From: SLRI01 sp964402505
GTDB lineage: Bacteria; Pseudomonadota; Alphaproteobacteria; Geminicoccales; Geminicoccaceae
Assembly: GCA_964402505.1 (NCBI GenBank)
Contig: CAYOCP010000003.1
Span: 124,001-188,000 of the forward strand
DNA: 64,000 nucleotides
Reading direction: 5' to 3'
Below the pieces are notes generated by a model. The model did no database searches. It saw only the letters and a program-made list of their open reading frames with translations, and was not told where the DNA came from. A program made the translations under genes and the position numbers. Below are positions 15,522-23,475 of the stretch, in pieces. Each line of letters opens with the position of its first letter. The stretch's first letter is position 1.

Positions 15522-18113
15522 ATGGCGGCGGCCGGCGAGGGCGGCTCCGCGCCGGCCGCCCGGCGGTGGCACCTGCCGCATCTGGCCCCTCTGGCCGGCG
15601 TCGTGGTCGTCGTCCTCGCCGCCTATGTGATCCACAGGATCGCCGGCGAGGTTCATCTCGACGACATCGAGGCGGCGCTCCGGGCGACACCGCTCCCTCC
15701 GCTGCTCCTCGCTCTGCTCTTCACCGTCCTGAGCTTTCTGGCCATGTCGGTCTACGACGTGCTGGGTGCGGAGCAGGTGGCGCCCGGCCGGGTGCCCTGG
15801 CGGATCGCCGCTTTCGCCGGGGCCACGAGCTTCGCGATCGCCAACGCGGTCGGCTTCCACGTCCTGACCGGCGTGCCGGTCCGCTACAGGCTCTACGCCC
15901 GGGCGGGGCTCGACATGGCCCAGGTCGGTCACATCGTCGGCAACTCGCTCGTCGCCTTCTGGCTCGGTGTGCTGGGGCTCCTGGGCGGCACGCTGCTGGT
16001 CGATCCGGTGGGCGTGCCGCTCCTCGCCCGCCTCACTCCGGCCCTCGACCGGATGCTCGGCGCGCTGATCGTCATCGTGCTCGCCGGGATCACGATCTGG
16101 CTGGCGCGGCGGGCCCGGGCGCTGATCCTCTTCGGCTGGCGACTGGTCCTGCCGGGCGGCGCGGGCATGCTGGCCCGGATCGGGCTCGGCGTGATCGACG
16201 TGGGCTGTGCTTCGGCCGCGCTCTACGTGCTCCTGCCGGCCGATGTCGCACCCGGCTTCGCCGTCTTCCTGCTCGTCTTCCTCACGGCCATCGTGGCAGG
16301 GGCGGCGAGCCATGTGCCGGGCGGGCTCGGCGTGCTCGAGGCGACCGTGCTCATCGGCCTCGGCGCCGGTGGCCGCGCCGACGTCATCGCCGCCCTCGTC
16401 GTCTATCGCGTCGTCTACTACCTCCTGCCGCTGGGTGTCGCCGGGATCGCTCTCACGCTCTTCGAGGCGCGGCGCGGGCTGATGGGCCCGGCGGCGGCGG
16501 TGGCCGGCAGGCTCGCGCGCGTCGGCCGCCCGGCGGTGCCGCCGCTCGCCGCCGCCCTCGTCTTCATGGGCGGGGTGGTGCTGCTCCTGACCGGCAACCT
16601 GCCGGCGGCGGGCGACCGGCTCGCCATGCTGGCCCGCCTGCTGCCGCTGCCCTTCGCCGAGGCCTCGCATATGGCGGCGAGCCTCGCGGGCCTTCTCCTG
16701 ATCGTGCTGGCGCGAGGGCTACTGGCCCGGATGGCGCTGGCCCGGACCGCCTGCATCGTCCTCCTTTGCGCCGGTGCCGCGTTCGCGCTGCTGCGCGGGC
16801 TCGACTGGGAGGAGGCGTTGCTGCTCAGCCTGATCGCCGGCCTGCTCGCCCTCTATCGCGACGCCTTCTATCGGGGCGGTGGCTGGCGGCACTGCCGCCC
16901 CACGCCCGGCTGGCTGGCGCTGGTGCTGGTGACGCTCACCGCCCTGACGCTGGTGGGCTTTCTCGCCTTTCGCCATGTCGCCTATCGGGACGATCTCTGG
17001 TGGGACTTCGCCTGGCGGGGCGACGCGCCGCGCTTTCTTCGGGTGTCGCTGGCGCTGGCCGTGGCGGCGGCAGCACTGGCGCTGGACGCCCTGCTCCGCC
17101 GCCCGGCCCCGCGGCCTGCCGGAGCCGAGCCCGTGCCGGAGGCGGTGCGTCGTCTGCTCGACCTTTGCCCGTCGACCCAGCCGCAGCTCGCCCTGCTCGG
17201 CGACAAGCGCTTTCTCGTCGCGGAGGGCGGGGATGCCTTTCTCATGTATGCGGTGGCCGGGCGGAGCTGGGTCGCGCTCGGCGATCCCGTGGGCGACCCC
17301 GAGGCCGGGCGCGAGCTCGTCTGGCGTCTCGCCGAGCGCGCCGACCGCGCGGCCGGCCGCCCCGTCTTCTACGCCCTCACGCCCGACCTCCTGCCGCTCT
17401 ATCTCGACCTCGGCCTCGCCATCCTCAAGACCGGCGAGGTGGCCAGCGTCGACCTCCGCCGATTCTCGCTGGCCGGCAAGCGGCGGCAGCCCTTTCGCCA
17501 GGCGCTGCGCCGGGCCGAGCGCGAGCGCATCGTCTTCGAGATCGTGCCGAAGGCCGCCGTGCCGGGCCTTCTGCCAGAGCTGAGGACCGTCTCCGACGCC
17601 TGGCTCGCCACCAGGGCCGGGCATGAGAAGGGCTTCTCGCTCGGCCGCTTCGACGAGCGCTACATGGCCGAGTTCGACTGCGCCGTGCTCCGCCGGGAAG
17701 ACGAGGTCGTCGCCTTCGCCAACCTCCTCTACGGCGCCGGCCGCCACGAGCTCTCGATCGACCTCATGCGCTACCGCCCGAACGTCGCCAGGGGCCTCAT
17801 GGACATGCTCTTCGCCCTGATCATGCTCCACGGCCAGAAGGCCGGCTACCGATGGTTCAACCTCGGCGCCGCCCCCCTGGCCGGCCTCGCCGACCATCCG
17901 CTCGCCTCGACCTGGAACCGTGTCGGCACCCTCGTCTACCGCCACGGCGACGAGTTCTACAACTTCGCCGGCCTCAGGACCTTCAAGGAAAAGTTCGACC
18001 CCGTCTGGACCCCCCAATACCTCGCCTGCCACGGCGGCCTCGAGCTCCCCGCCGTGCTGATGGACATCGCCACCCTGATCGCCGGCAGCCGGGCGGGGCT
18101 CATCCGGCGGTGA
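15522..18113 (+). CDS. mprF: bifunctional lysyl-phosphatidylglycerol synthase/flippase MprF
   Basis: MprF transfers an amino acid, usually Lys, from aminoacyl-tRNA to phosphatidylglycerol and flips the product outward. This lowers surface negative charge and protects against cationic peptides. The 863-residue protein has the expected layout. It opens with an N-terminal flippase of about 14 membrane segments (LAPLAGVVVVVLAAYVIHRI; FAGATSFAIANAVGFHVLTG; GAASHVPGGLGVLEATVLIGL). A cytosolic C-terminal DUF2156/GNAT-like synthase domain runs from about residue 540 (SWVALGDPVGDPEAG; HEKGFSLGRFDERYM; WFNLGAAPLAGLADHP). The ATG at 15522 follows the upstream stop by one base. Together with sbmA and the SbmA-like ABC gene it suggests an antimicrobial-peptide/envelope block. 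Confidence 0.94.
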   Translation: MAAAGEGGSAPAARRWHLPHLAPLAGVVVVVLAAYVIHRIAGEVHLDDIEAALRATPLPPLLLALLFTVLSFLAMSVYDVLGAEQVAPGRVPWRIAAFAGATSFAIANAVGFHVLTGVPVRYRLYARAGLDMAQVGHIVGNSLVAFWLGVLGLLGGTLLVDPVGVPLLARLTPALDRMLGALIVIVLAGITIWLARRARALILFGWRLVLPGGAGMLARIGLGVIDVGCASAALYVLLPADVAPGFAVFLLVFLTAIVAGAASHVPGGLGVLEATVLIGLGAGGRADVIAALVVYRVVYYLLPLGVAGIALTLFEARRGLMGPAAAVAGRLARVGRPAVPPLAAALVFMGGVVLLLTGNLPAAGDRLAMLARLLPLPFAEASHMAASLAGLLLIVLARGLLARMALARTACIVLLCAGAAFALLRGLDWEEALLLSLIAGLLALYRDAFYRGGGWRHCRPTPGWLALVLVTLTALTLVGFLAFRHVAYRDDLWWDFAWRGDAPRFLRVSLALAVAAAALALDALLRRPAPRPAGAEPVPEAVRRLLDLCPSTQPQLALLGDKRFLVAEGGDAFLMYAVAGRSWVALGDPVGDPEAGRELVWRLAERADRAAGRPVFYALTPDLLPLYLDLGLAILKTGEVASVDLRRFSLAGKRRQPFRQALRRAERERIVFEIVPKAAVPGLLPELRTVSDAWLATRAGHEKGFSLGRFDERYMAEFDCAVLRREDEVVAFANLLYGAGRHELSIDLMRYRPNVARGLMDMLFALIMLHGQKAGYRWFNLGAAPLAGLADHPLASTWNRVGTLVYRHGDEFYNFAGLRTFKEKFDPVWTPQYLACHGGLELPAVLMDIATLIAGSRAGLIRR

Positions 18114-18132
18114 GGGGGCATTCGAAAATCTC

Positions 18133-18290
18133 CGTCTCGGTTCAAATGGGTCGCGCGCCGCCTGACGAGGGACCGGACGGTTGCGACCACGAGAAGGCCT
18201 TGCCGGTTTCGATCAGCCGCTCGAAATCCCTGGCTAAGGGCCGCTTGCGGCTCACGCTCTTCTTGTCCGCGTCGAAGGCCCTGACTCGAA
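18133..18290 (-). pseudogene. decayed C-terminal end of an IS5-like transposase
   Basis: Reading leftward, one frame gives RPLARDFERLIETGKAF. After a frame change the adjoining bases give LLVVATVRSLVRRRATH. Joined, these resemble the C-terminus of IS5-type DDE transposases (typically RRLAKDFE-LIE-AFL-IAT-R-L-RR-A). No upstream DDE core or terminal inverted repeats are present. It is a short, frameshifted relic just before the VapBC genes. The match is by eye and tentative. Confidence 0.45.
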
Positions 18291-18301
18291 ATGGAGGAAA
18301 C

Positions 18302-18312
18302 GGGGTCAGGAC
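18302..18312. repeat. 11-base copy of the palindrome arm found at 33301
   Basis: GGGGTCAGGAC at 18302-18312 is identical to bases 33301-33311, the core of the left arm of the 23-bp inverted repeat near 33.3 kb. Here it is followed by a short AT-rich stretch instead of its mirror arm. It may be a solo half of the same repeat family, next to the transposase relic. Confidence 0.35.
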
Positions 18313-18332
18313 GAATTAAATTGGGAAGGCTG

Positions 18333-18371
18333 GCTGCATGGCCGGCGCTTGTTCCCGCGGCCACATGCAGC
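18333..18371. promoter_or_regulatory. inverted repeat upstream of the antitoxin gene (candidate autoregulatory operator)
   Basis: GCTGCATGGCC (18333-18343) is mirrored by GGCC-AC-ATGCAGC (18359-18371), with two extra bases in the right arm. The right arm ends 12 bases before the antitoxin ATG at 18384. Type II antitoxins usually bind such dyads over their own promoter, alone or with the toxin. The site is predicted from symmetry and position. Confidence 0.4.
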
Positions 18372-18383
18372 TACATTGAGACG

Positions 18384-18674
18384 ATGTACGCCGTCGGCAT
18401 CCGCGAGCTGAAGAACCGCCTCTCCGAGTACGTCCGACTCGCGGCGTCGGGCGAGCGCGTCCTCGTCACCGACCGCGACCGCGTCGTGGCCGAGCTCACC
18501 GCCCCGCGCGGCGGCACGGCCGAGACCGTCCCCGATGCCGTGATCGCCGACCTCGTGCGCAAGGGCCTCGCCACACCACCCCTGACACGCGAGCGCCGGC
18601 CGCCGCCGACCCAGGCCGATCGGAAGCTCGCCGACATCCTGGCCGACCTCGACGCCGACCGCGCCGACCGTTGA
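18384..18674 (+). CDS. type II antitoxin, Phd/YefM (prevent-host-death) family
   Basis: This 96-residue antitoxin neutralises the PIN-domain toxin encoded next to it. The ATG at 18384 gives the classical Phd/YefM N-terminus MYAVGIRELKNRLSEYVRLAASGERVLVTDRDRVVAEL, shown here only to identify its DNA-binding half. The C-terminal tail (LATPPLTRERRPPPTQADRKLADILADLD) is disordered and Pro/Arg-rich, then acidic, as expected for the toxin-binding end. Its stop overlaps the toxin start (TTGA), a translational coupling typical of such operons. A dyad lies just upstream. The earlier frame to 18291 is not needed. Confidence 0.9.
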   Translation: MYAVGIRELKNRLSEYVRLAASGERVLVTDRDRVVAELTAPRGGTAETVPDAVIADLVRKGLATPPLTRERRPPPTQADRKLADILADLDADRADR

Positions 18675-19060
18675 ACTATGTCGACAGCTCCGTCCTCCTC
18701 GCCGCCGTCCTCGCCGAGGACCGCGCGCCGCCCGACGTGTTCTGGCAGGAGGACGGCATCGCCAGCCGCCTGCTGCAATACGAGGTGATGAACCGCCTCA
18801 ACGCCTACAAGGCGGATGCCGGATGCTTCGCCGCCGCCCGGGATCTCATCGCCGGCCTGACCCTGGTCGAGCTCTCGCCGCTTGTTCTCGAACGTGCCCT
18901 CGAGCCCTGGCCTGTGCCGCTCCGGACGCTCGACGCCCTCCACCTCGCGACTGCCCTCTACCTCGCCGGGCAACGCGTTGCCGTCACCCTCGCCACCTAC
19001 GACCGGCGGATGGCGGAAGCCGCGCGGGCCGTTGCGCTGCGGGTGGTCGAGCCGGGGTAG
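18671..19060 (+). CDS. VapC-type PIN-domain toxin (ribonuclease)
   Basis: This 129-residue PIN-domain protein should cleave RNA, often tRNA or rRNA, in a Mg-dependent way when free of antitoxin. It starts with TTG at 18671, overlapping the antitoxin TGA. PIN acidic residues are visible: Asp5 in YVDSSVLLA, Glu38 in YEVMNRL, the Asp in RTLDALHLATA and the Asp in TYDRRM. Length and fold are normal and the gene looks intact. It pairs with the Phd-like antitoxin as a VapBC-type system. The position between a transposase relic and an AT-rich tract fits a mobile origin. Confidence 0.9.
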   Translation: MNYVDSSVLLAAVLAEDRAPPDVFWQEDGIASRLLQYEVMNRLNAYKADAGCFAAARDLIAGLTLVELSPLVLERALEPWPVPLRTLDALHLATALYLAGQRVAVTLATYDRRMAEAARAVALRVVEPG

Positions 19061-19390
19061 AGGGCGGAATAGCGGGTTGGGGGATTCGTCTCCCCACCGG
19101 CTCCTCCTTTATTTTCGGGATAAGGTGGGGTGGCATGGAAGCGTAAAAACGGAAACGTCGCCCGGAGTATAGTGGAAAAGGAAAGGAATCTCGAAACATT
19201 TGATGAATTTTTAAGTTCAGAAACAATTTGTTATAACATTATTTCCACGCAGTTGCGAACGGCAATGTGTGGGCGCGCGTACCTGTGGCGACGTTTGAGC
19301 CGGCGCCGACTGTAAAGAAGGCCTATTCAGGCCATTCACGAAAGCTGCGTAGCCCGACGGTATAGGGCCGGCGCCCGATCCATACATCAT
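19061..19390. other. AT-rich accessory tract without a convincing gene
   Basis: Base composition drops sharply here (for example the stretch near 19190-19240, rich in A and T) compared with flanking genes. A short frame, 19130-19315, has no recognisable motif and poor codon use. Together with the transposase relic and toxin-antitoxin pair this marks recently acquired DNA. I see no RNA gene or attachment site in it. Confidence 0.5.
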
Positions 19391-19594
19391 TCAAATTATG
19401 TTTAGACCACATTGCATGTTTTCTGCGGTACCTTGTGGGAAGCCGTTTGCCTCGCAGTATTGGCCTATCAACTTGGCAGTTCGCTGACTCTCGGCCTCGC
19501 GTTCAGCCTGCTCCGCCCGCATTTGCTCGAAATACGAATCGCAGGAAGTCAGTGTGATAGCTGCTATGAGTGCGAAAGACGCCTTCTTGTTCAC
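19391..19594 (-). CDS. small lipoprotein of unknown function
   Basis: This 67-residue protein starts with GTG at 19594, with GAGGG nine bases upstream. It opens with a lipoprotein signal: MNKKASFALIAAITLTSC, the lipobox being LTSC with Cys18 as the acylation site. The mature 50 residues are a charged helix (EQMRAEQAEREAESQRTAKLIGQ) followed by a short segment with two more Cys (YCEANGFPQG and QCGL). It would sit on the outer leaflet of the inner membrane or on the outer membrane. Codon use and base composition are unlike neighbouring genes, consistent with transfer. I do not recognise the family. Confidence 0.6.
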   Translation of the reverse strand: MNKKASFALIAAITLTSCDSYFEQMRAEQAEREAESQRTAKLIGQYCEANGFPQGTAENMQCGLNII

Positions 19595-19761
19595 GGCGTA
19601 CCCTCAAAAATGGTACACATTCGTTTCACACAACTGAATAAAGCATGACTCCGCCGGACACTCAAAGGTACCGAAATGATACAGCGCTTTAATTTCAATG
19701 CCCACTACCGTTTTTTGCTTTTCCCGCCAGTCCCAGTCACCACCAACGCGAAAATGCCGGT

Positions 19762-19796
19762 GGGGCCGGCGGGGAGGCGTGCCTTCCCGCCATCTT
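19762..19796. repeat. dispersed palindromic repeat, copy 1
   Basis: This 35-base element recurs at 33391-33426 with one extra base in the loop. Arms GGCGGGGAGGC (19768-19778) and GCCTTCCCGCC (19781-19791) form an 11-bp stem with one G-T pair. It lies 32 bp downstream of the stop of the minus-strand M3 peptidase gene. No T-run follows, so it looks like a REP-type intergenic element more than a simple terminator. Confidence 0.65.
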
Positions 19797-19827
19797 GGAG
19801 ACGTCCGTCCGCATCGAAGCCGGGATT

Positions 19828-21867
19828 CTACGCCGCCAGCCCCCGCTTCACCAGCAACGCCTGCGCCGTGGGGTCCCGGCCGCGGAATGCCCGATACGCC
19901 TCCGCCGGGTCCATCCGGTTGCCGGCGGCCAGCACGAACTCCCTGAGCCGCTGCGCCACTTTCGGGTCGAAGGCGTCGCCGGCTTCGCGGAAGGCGTCGA
20001 AGCCGTCGGCGTCGAGGACCTCGGACCAGAGATAGCTGTAATAGCCCGCGGCGTAGCCGCCGCCGGAGAAGACGTGCGCGAACTGGGGCGGGCGGTGGCG
20101 CATGGCGATGGCTTCGGGCATGCCGAGGGCGGCCAGGCGCTCCTGCTCGAAGGCGCCGATGTCGAGCGCTTCGGCGTCCTCCAGCAAATGCAGCTCGAGG
20201 TCGATGATGGCGCAGGCGGCGTATTCGAGCGTGGCGAAGCCCTGGTCGAAATTGCGCGCGGCGGCGAGGCGGCCGGCCAGGTCCGCGGGCATCGGCTCGC
20301 CGGTCGCGTGATGGCGGGCGAACTCGGCGAGGATCGCCGGCTCCTCCAGCCAGTGCTCGAGGAGCTGCGAGGGGAACTCGACGAAGTCGCGGTCGACATG
20401 CGTGCCGGCGAGGAGCGGGTAGGTGACGTCCGAGAGCAGGCCGTGCAGCGCGTGGCCGAACTCGTGGAAGAGCGTGCGGGCATCGTCGAAGCCGAGGAGC
20501 GCCGGCGCACCCTTGGCGGGCTTCGAGAAGTTCATGACGTTGACGATGATCGGGCGGATGTCGCCCGCCAGCTTCTCCTGGCCGCGCAGGGCACTCATCC
20601 AGGCGCCGCTGCGCTTGGTGGGCCGCGCGAAATAGTCGCCGAAGAAGAGCCCGAGATGCCGGCCGTCCCTGTCGCGCACGTCCCAGGCGCGGACGTCCGG
20701 GTGGTAGAGCTGGAGCCCCTGCTGCTCTTCGAAGGTGATGCCGAAGAGGCGGTTGGCGGCGGCGAAGGCCGCCTCGATCAGCCGGTCGAGCTGGAGGTAG
20801 GGCTCGGCGGCACCGGGCGGGATGGCGAACTCGGCCTGCCGCCGCTTCTCGGCGTAGTGGCGCCAGTCCCAGGCGGCGAGGTCGAAGTTGCCGCCCTCGG
20901 CGGCGATCATCGCCTGCAGGGCCAGGGCATCGGCCTCGGCCTTCCGCCGCGCCCGTGGCCAGACCGTGTGGAGCAGGTCGAGGGCCGCCTCCGGCGTCTT
21001 CGCCATGCTGTCGGCGAGGCGGTAATGGGCGAAGCTCTCGAAGCCCAGGAGCCGCGCCCGCTCGGCCCTGAGCGCAATGGTCTCCTTGATGATCGCCCGG
21101 TTGTCCGTCTCGCCGCCGTTCTCGCCGCGCGCGAGCCAGGCCCGAAAGGCCGTCTCGCGGAGATCGCGGCGGGTGGAGAAGACGAGGAAGGGCTCGATGC
21201 TCGAGCGCGCCAGGGTGACGACATGCCTGCCCTCGAGCCCGCGCGCCGCGGCAGCGCTGGCGGCGGCGGCGCGGGCGAAGTCGGGCAGGCCCGCCAGGTC
21301 CGCCTCGCCGTCGAGGACGAGCGTGAAGGCCTGCTCGTCGGCGAGCAGGTTCTGCGCGAAGCTGGTGCCGAGCGTCGCCAGCCGCTCGGCGATGGCGGCG
21401 AGCCGCTGCCGTGCCGCCTCGCCCAGATGGGCACCGCTCCGCACGAAGGCCGTGTGGTAGCGCTCGAGCACGCGCGCCTCCTCGCTGCCGGGCTTCGGTG
21501 CCGCCGTCGCCCGGATGGCGTCGAGGCGGGCGAAGAGGCGGGGGTCCTGGTGGAGGTCGTTCCAGTGCCGGGCGAGCACCGGCGCCAGCTCGCGCTCGAT
21601 CTCCTGCAGCGTGACGTTGGTATCGGTGGCGCAGAGGTTGAAGAAGAGGGCGCTCATCCGCCGCAGGTCGTGGCCGCTGCGCTCGAGGGCGGCGACGGTG
21701 TTGGCGAAGCCGGGAGTGGCCGGATCGGTGGCAATGGCTTCGAGCTCGGCCCGATGGCTCGTGAGCGCTTGCTCGAAGGCTTGGCGGAAATCGCCTGGCT
21801 CGAAGTTACCGCCGGGCGGCAGGCCGAAGGGTGCGGTCCATTCGTCGAGCAGGGATGTCGTGGTCAT
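19828..21867 (-). CDS. M3 family zinc metallopeptidase (oligopeptidase A / Dcp type)
   Basis: This cytoplasmic zinc peptidase degrades oligopeptides, including cleaved signal peptides. I chose the ATG at 21867, giving MTTTSLLDEWTAPFGLPPG, for 679 residues, the usual M3 length. The catalytic motif HEFGH is at residues 468-472, and the third zinc ligand Glu lies about 25 residues on (FVEFPSQLLEHW). The downstream substrate-binding region with HVFSGGGYAAGYYSYLWSEV is typical and carries the catalytic His and Tyr. No signal peptide is seen. It is divergent from the alpha/beta hydrolase gene, with 122 bp between start codons. Confidence 0.95.
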   Translation of the reverse strand: MTTTSLLDEWTAPFGLPPGGNFEPGDFRQAFEQALTSHRAELEAIATDPATPGFANTVAALERSGHDLRRMSALFFNLCATDTNVTLQEIERELAPVLARHWNDLHQDPRLFARLDAIRATAAPKPGSEEARVLERYHTAFVRSGAHLGEAARQRLAAIAERLATLGTSFAQNLLADEQAFTLVLDGEADLAGLPDFARAAAASAAAARGLEGRHVVTLARSSIEPFLVFSTRRDLRETAFRAWLARGENGGETDNRAIIKETIALRAERARLLGFESFAHYRLADSMAKTPEAALDLLHTVWPRARRKAEADALALQAMIAAEGGNFDLAAWDWRHYAEKRRQAEFAIPPGAAEPYLQLDRLIEAAFAAANRLFGITFEEQQGLQLYHPDVRAWDVRDRDGRHLGLFFGDYFARPTKRSGAWMSALRGQEKLAGDIRPIIVNVMNFSKPAKGAPALLGFDDARTLFHEFGHALHGLLSDVTYPLLAGTHVDRDFVEFPSQLLEHWLEEPAILAEFARHHATGEPMPADLAGRLAAARNFDQGFATLEYAACAIIDLELHLLEDAEALDIGAFEQERLAALGMPEAIAMRHRPPQFAHVFSGGGYAAGYYSYLWSEVLDADGFDAFREAGDAFDPKVAQRLREFVLAAGNRMDPAEAYRAFRGRDPTAQALLVKRGLAA

Positions 21868-21989
21868 GGAAAGTGATACCAGCTTGCCGATCGGGTCATG
21901 GGGCAGAGAGGCGGTGCCGTCGCGCACCTTGCCGGTCGTCTGTCACAACCTCTATTACCAACTCCCGCAACATTGCCACGCAGGAAGTC

Positions 21990-23468
21990 ATGCTGCGCCG
22001 AATGCGCTCGATTCTCTTCTGGATCCTGATCCGCGGGCTCCTGCTCGTGGTTTTCGGTCTCGTGATCCTGCTCGGCACGCGGGTCTGGGAGGCCGAGACC
22101 GGGGCACCGCTCGAGATCTGGCACACCTTCGTCCCCGAGGAGCTCGACGCGACGGCGATCGACGAAGCGGACTGGCGCACCTGGCTTCTGGCCGAGGACC
22201 GGGTCATGGCGGAGGTCCGAAGCGGGGTCACGGACCGGCTCGAGCCCGGGGACCGGATCGCCGCCAACCGCTATTACGAGGGCAGCCCGGTCTATCCGCC
22301 GGGCCTCGCCCGGGACTGGAACCGCTCCTACGTGCTCCTGCCGGAGGGGCCCGCCAAAGGTGCCGCCGTGTTCCTCCACGGGCTCACCGATTCGCCCTAC
22401 AGCCTCCGGCACATCGCCAAGCGCTACCGCGATTTGGGCTGGGTCACCGTCGCCATCCGCCTGCCCGGTCACGGCACGGTGCCGGCCGGGCTCTACGACG
22501 TCGAGTGGCCGGACTGGGCGGCGGCCGTGCGGCTCGCGGTGCGCGAGGCCAGGGAGCTCGCCGGGGACGGGGTGCCCCTGCACATCGTGGGCTTCTCCAA
22601 TGGCGGCGCCCTGGCGCTCAAATATGCGCTCGAGGCGCTCGACGATCCGGCCCTCGACCGGCCCGACCGGCTGATCCTCGTCTCGCCCATGATCGGCGTC
22701 ACCGAGTTCGCCCGCTTCGCCGGGCTCGCTGGCCTGCCCGCCTACTTCCCGCGCTTCGCCCGGGCCGCCTGGATCGCCGTCCTGCCCGAGTTCAACCCCT
22801 TCAAGTACAACTCCTTTCCGATCAACGGCGCCCGCCAGTCGCATCTGGTCACGGCAGCACTCAGGAGCGAGCTCGCGCGCCGGGCCGGCAATGGCGGGCT
22901 CGACGCGCTGCCGCCGATCCTCACCTTTCAGTCGGTGATCGACTTCACCGTCAGCACGCCGGCGGTGATCGACACGCTCTACAATCGGCTCCCGGCGAAC
23001 GGCAGCGAGCTCGTGCTCTTCGATCTCAACCGGAGCGCCCGCTTCGGGCCGCTGCTGCGGCCGTCGGCCGCCACCGCGATCGACCGGCTGCTGCCGGACC
23101 CGCCCCGCCGCTACACCGCGACCACTGTAGTCGATCCGCCCCCGTTCGGCGGCTCCATGATGGCGCTGACCGTGCCGGCGGGTGCGGTGGAGGCCACGGA
23201 AGAGTCCCTGGGGCTCGCCTATCCCGAGGACGTCTTCTCGCTCTCGCACGTGGCCCTGCCCTTTCCCTTGAGCGACCCGCTCTACGGGCTCGAACCCGAG
23301 GGCAGCGAGGACTACGGCGTGAATCTCGGCGCCACGGCGGTGCGCGGCGAGCGGGGGGCGCTCATCATCAGCATCGATGCGGTCTCGCGCATGGCCTCCA
23401 ATCCCTTCTTCCCCTACATGCTGGAGCGGATCGACGAAGCGATCGCCGCACCGGCGTCGGGGCGGTGA
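21990..23468 (+). CDS. membrane-anchored alpha/beta hydrolase
   Basis: This 492-residue serine hydrolase has an N-terminal membrane anchor (LFWILIRGLLLVVFGLVILLG). It starts at the ATG at 21990 with AGGAAG upstream; the frame opens earlier without support. The fold is marked by the oxyanion region AAVFLHGLTDSPYSLR, the nucleophile elbow GFSNGG with Ser203, and later Asp and His in the C-terminal half (for example SLSHVALPFP). The HG-TDSPYS motif is typical of the monoacylglycerol lipase/esterase-like branch. The orientation of the anchor suggests a periplasmic catalytic domain, though this is uncertain. The next gene, an ABC membrane domain, starts 7 bp downstream. Confidence 0.85.
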   Translation: MLRRMRSILFWILIRGLLLVVFGLVILLGTRVWEAETGAPLEIWHTFVPEELDATAIDEADWRTWLLAEDRVMAEVRSGVTDRLEPGDRIAANRYYEGSPVYPPGLARDWNRSYVLLPEGPAKGAAVFLHGLTDSPYSLRHIAKRYRDLGWVTVAIRLPGHGTVPAGLYDVEWPDWAAAVRLAVREARELAGDGVPLHIVGFSNGGALALKYALEALDDPALDRPDRLILVSPMIGVTEFARFAGLAGLPAYFPRFARAAWIAVLPEFNPFKYNSFPINGARQSHLVTAALRSELARRAGNGGLDALPPILTFQSVIDFTVSTPAVIDTLYNRLPANGSELVLFDLNRSARFGPLLRPSAATAIDRLLPDPPRRYTATTVVDPPPFGGSMMALTVPAGAVEATEESLGLAYPEDVFSLSHVALPFPLSDPLYGLEPEGSEDYGVNLGATAVRGERGALIISIDAVSRMASNPFFPYMLERIDEAIAAPASGR

Positions 23469-23475
23469 GGCCGGC

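Noticed and set aside
19079..19115. Possible terminator after the PIN toxin (GGGGA/TCCCC then a T-rich run)
   Set aside because: Stem is only 5 bp and the T-rich run is 12 bases away, so it does not meet intrinsic-terminator form.
19130..19315. 61-codon frame in the AT-rich tract
   Set aside because: No motif, poor start context, and codon use unlike any neighbour.
19795..21876. 693-codon plus-strand frame opposite the M3 peptidase
   Set aside because: Gly/Glu/Arg-rich shadow translation; the opposite strand carries HEFGH and full-length M3 similarity.
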